From assembly GCA_021821185.1 (NCBI GenBank), contig JAKACU010000022.1:1-23746 (forward strand): a DNA stretch of 23,746 nt. Direction: 5' to 3'. Numbering within the stretch: position 1 is the first letter of the stretch; every line of letters begins with the position of its first letter. This document shows positions 22,827-23,746 of the stretch, one piece after another. This DNA is from Bacillota bacterium. GTDB lineage: Bacteria > Bacillota > Bacilli > Alicyclobacillales > SLC66. The notes under the pieces are model-generated. The model ran no database searches. It was not told the origin of the DNA and saw nothing but the letters and a program-made list of their open reading frames with translations. Made by a program: the position numbers and the translations under genes.

Positions 22827-23540
22827 ATGACCATCATTGTAGACTTATTTGCATCTGTTGCCGAATTGGCAGGACAAAGCAACGTCGAACTCAGTGTGCC
22901 TGATCAAAACGTTACGACCGTGCGAGATGTTGAACAAGCGCTGCTAACGAAATTTGTACGGCTAGATCCTCTACTATCTCGTTGTCTTTTTGCCATTAAT
23001 AATGAATACTGTAAACGCGATCGCGTGGTTCATCAAGGCGATGTGGTCGCTGTTATTCCACCTGTTAGCGGCGGCAGTGCAGATGCCACAGACGAACCAG
23101 GCACAAAAGATGTTGACATTGTTTTTGACCCTTTGTCGCCACAACAGATGTACGATCACGTAAGTGACGTACGCGCAGGTGCTGTCGTGGTATTCGTTGG
23201 CACCGTCCGCGAATTTACATTAGAACGACAAACGGCCTATCTACATTATGAAGCTTATGACTCTATGGCGCGCACACAACTGCGGCGAGTCATCGCAGAG
23301 TGTAAAGTCAAATGGCCGATTATGAAAATTGCGATCTGGCATCGCATTGGAGACTTAGCGATATCCGAGATCAGCGTTGTTATTGGTGTTTCGACAGCTC
23401 ACCGTAAAGATGCATTCGCTGCAGCAGACTATGCGATACAACGTTTAAAACAAATTGTTCCAATTTGGAAAAAGGAATACTACGTTGACGGAGAGATTGC
23501 TTGGGGAGGACCGAAAGAAGGTTGGGATATAGATCCATAA
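22827..23540 (+). CDS. MoaD-MoaE fusion, molybdopterin synthase
   Basis: One 237-residue chain joins both subunits of molybdopterin synthase, which adds two sulfurs to the cyclic pterin. Residues 1-83 are a ubiquitin-like MoaD ending in IPPVSGG, with Gly82-Gly83 followed by Ser84. A linker to about 100 follows. Residues 101-237 are MoaE with GTVR at 125-128, LHYEAYDSMA at 139-148, HRKDAFAAADYAI at 192-204, Lys208 and the active-site-type WKKE at 214-217. MoaD must have a free C-terminal glycine, so this chain should be cut after Gly83, as described for the mycobacterial MoaX fusion. GTGAGG lies 8 bases before ATG 22827. Confidence 0.92.
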   Translation: MTIIVDLFASVAELAGQSNVELSVPDQNVTTVRDVEQALLTKFVRLDPLLSRCLFAINNEYCKRDRVVHQGDVVAVIPPVSGGSADATDEPGTKDVDIVFDPLSPQQMYDHVSDVRAGAVVVFVGTVREFTLERQTAYLHYEAYDSMARTQLRRVIAECKVKWPIMKIAIWHRIGDLAISEISVVIGVSTAHRKDAFAAADYAIQRLKQIVPIWKKEYYVDGEIAWGGPKEGWDIDP

Positions 23541-23555
23541 ATGTGACAAACATTA

Positions 23556-23571
23556 TTGGAAACGGTTACAT
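23556..23571 (+). promoter_or_regulatory. Consensus cre-like 16-mer between convergent genes
   Basis: TTGGAAACGGTTACAT fits every fixed position of WTGNAANCGNWNNCAW. It lies 16 bases after the moaD-moaE stop and 31 bases before the 3' end of the last gene, so no promoter is near it on either strand. It may be a roadblock site or chance; the match is real, the role is doubtful. Confidence 0.3.
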
Positions 23572-23601
23572 TTTCGTGACAGGCAGAATCGCCTGCATTG
23601 C

Positions 23602-23746
23602 TTATTTCCCTTCCTCATCTTCCAAGAGAAAAGGCGTAAGTCGTTCTTCGCGCGCTACACGTCGATAAGATTCCGACAAGGCAATAAAAGGATCTGCTGC
23701 AAACGCAGCTTTGCGCAATAAGTTTTCGGCTTCGCGCAGGTTGGCC
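23602..23746 (-). CDS. 3' end of an unrecognised protein (partial)
   Basis: A minus-strand frame is open from the right edge to TAA at 23602-23604, giving the last 47 residues. The piece is mostly helical and charged (REAENLLRKAAFAADPF, ALSESYRRVAREERL) and ends with an acidic tail (EDEEGK). Amino acid make-up looks like a real coding region. I do not recognise the family and would not guess a function. It is convergent with the moaD-moaE fusion; 61 bases separate the two ends, with a weak CAGGC/GCCTG hairpin at 23580-23595 between them. Confidence 0.6.
   Translation of the reverse strand, partial: ANLREAENLLRKAAFAADPFIALSESYRRVAREERLTPFLLEDEEGK

Noticed and set aside
1..23746. tRNA, rRNA, riboswitch, transposase or phage features
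   Set aside because: I read both strands and saw no cloverleaf, T-box, known riboswitch core, terminal repeats with transposase, or phage genes. A covariance-model search would be needed to exclude weak RNA elements.

Overview
The window looks like chromosomal backbone of a low-to-mid GC Bacillota bacterium (Bacillales or Alicyclobacillaceae-like). The reasons are AGGAGG-type ribosome sites with frequent GTG and TTG starts, sigma-A-like promoters, CcpA-type cre matches, and gene sets known from the Bacillus subtilis yqxK-nudF / yqjE / yqzF-bkd region. This placement is an inference from gene content; I cannot name the species. There are no rRNA or tRNA genes, insertion sequences, CRISPR arrays or phage genes that I can see.

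Layout. (1) 1-2.2 kb: the 3' end of an unknown coiled-coil-like gene, then endonuclease Q and the ADP-ribose pyrophosphatase NudF, translationally coupled. A divergent 58-codon gene next to nudF resembles MciZ, the sporulation inhibitor of FtsZ. (2) 2.1-6.5 kb: an APC amino-acid permease, an M20 (PepT/YqjE-like) peptidase, a two-part hypothetical protein, a gene-poor gap with a possible small ORF, and CsaA. (3) 6.5-8.6 kb: an AzlD-AzlC branched-chain amino-acid exporter facing an EmrE-type DMT exporter. (4) 8.5-15.6 kb: a complete five-gene ABC importer (oppABCDF, minus strand) divergent from a GH130 glycoside phosphorylase. The shared 332-bp AT-rich region carries a consensus cre overlapping the likely oppA promoter. 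(5) 15.6-21.3 kb: a branched-chain 2-oxoacid dehydrogenase operon, lpdV-bkdAA-bkdAB-bkdB, with lipoyl synthase lipA as last gene. The divergent gene is DUF2627 (yqzF). (6) 21.7-23.5 kb: molybdenum cofactor genes moaB/mogA, moaC and a moaD-moaE fusion. The 3' end of an unrecognised gene closes the window.

How the genes fit together. The permease, peptidase, Azl exporter and Bkd complex all touch amino-acid and branched-chain metabolism. Bkd makes branched acyl-CoA primers for iso/anteiso fatty acids, and LipA supplies the lipoyl group its E2 subunit needs. The opp block is named for peptides by homology, but its divergent partner is a mannoside-type phosphorylase and its promoter carries a cre. 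I infer that it may import beta-(manno-)oligosaccharides that are then split by phosphorolysis.

The most interesting items are the MciZ candidate, the possible sugar-specific Opp/GH130 locus, and the internal Gly-Gly-Ser junction of the MoaD-MoaE fusion. Many starts were moved downstream of the longest ORF because a clear ribosome site or coupled stop supports the shorter form.
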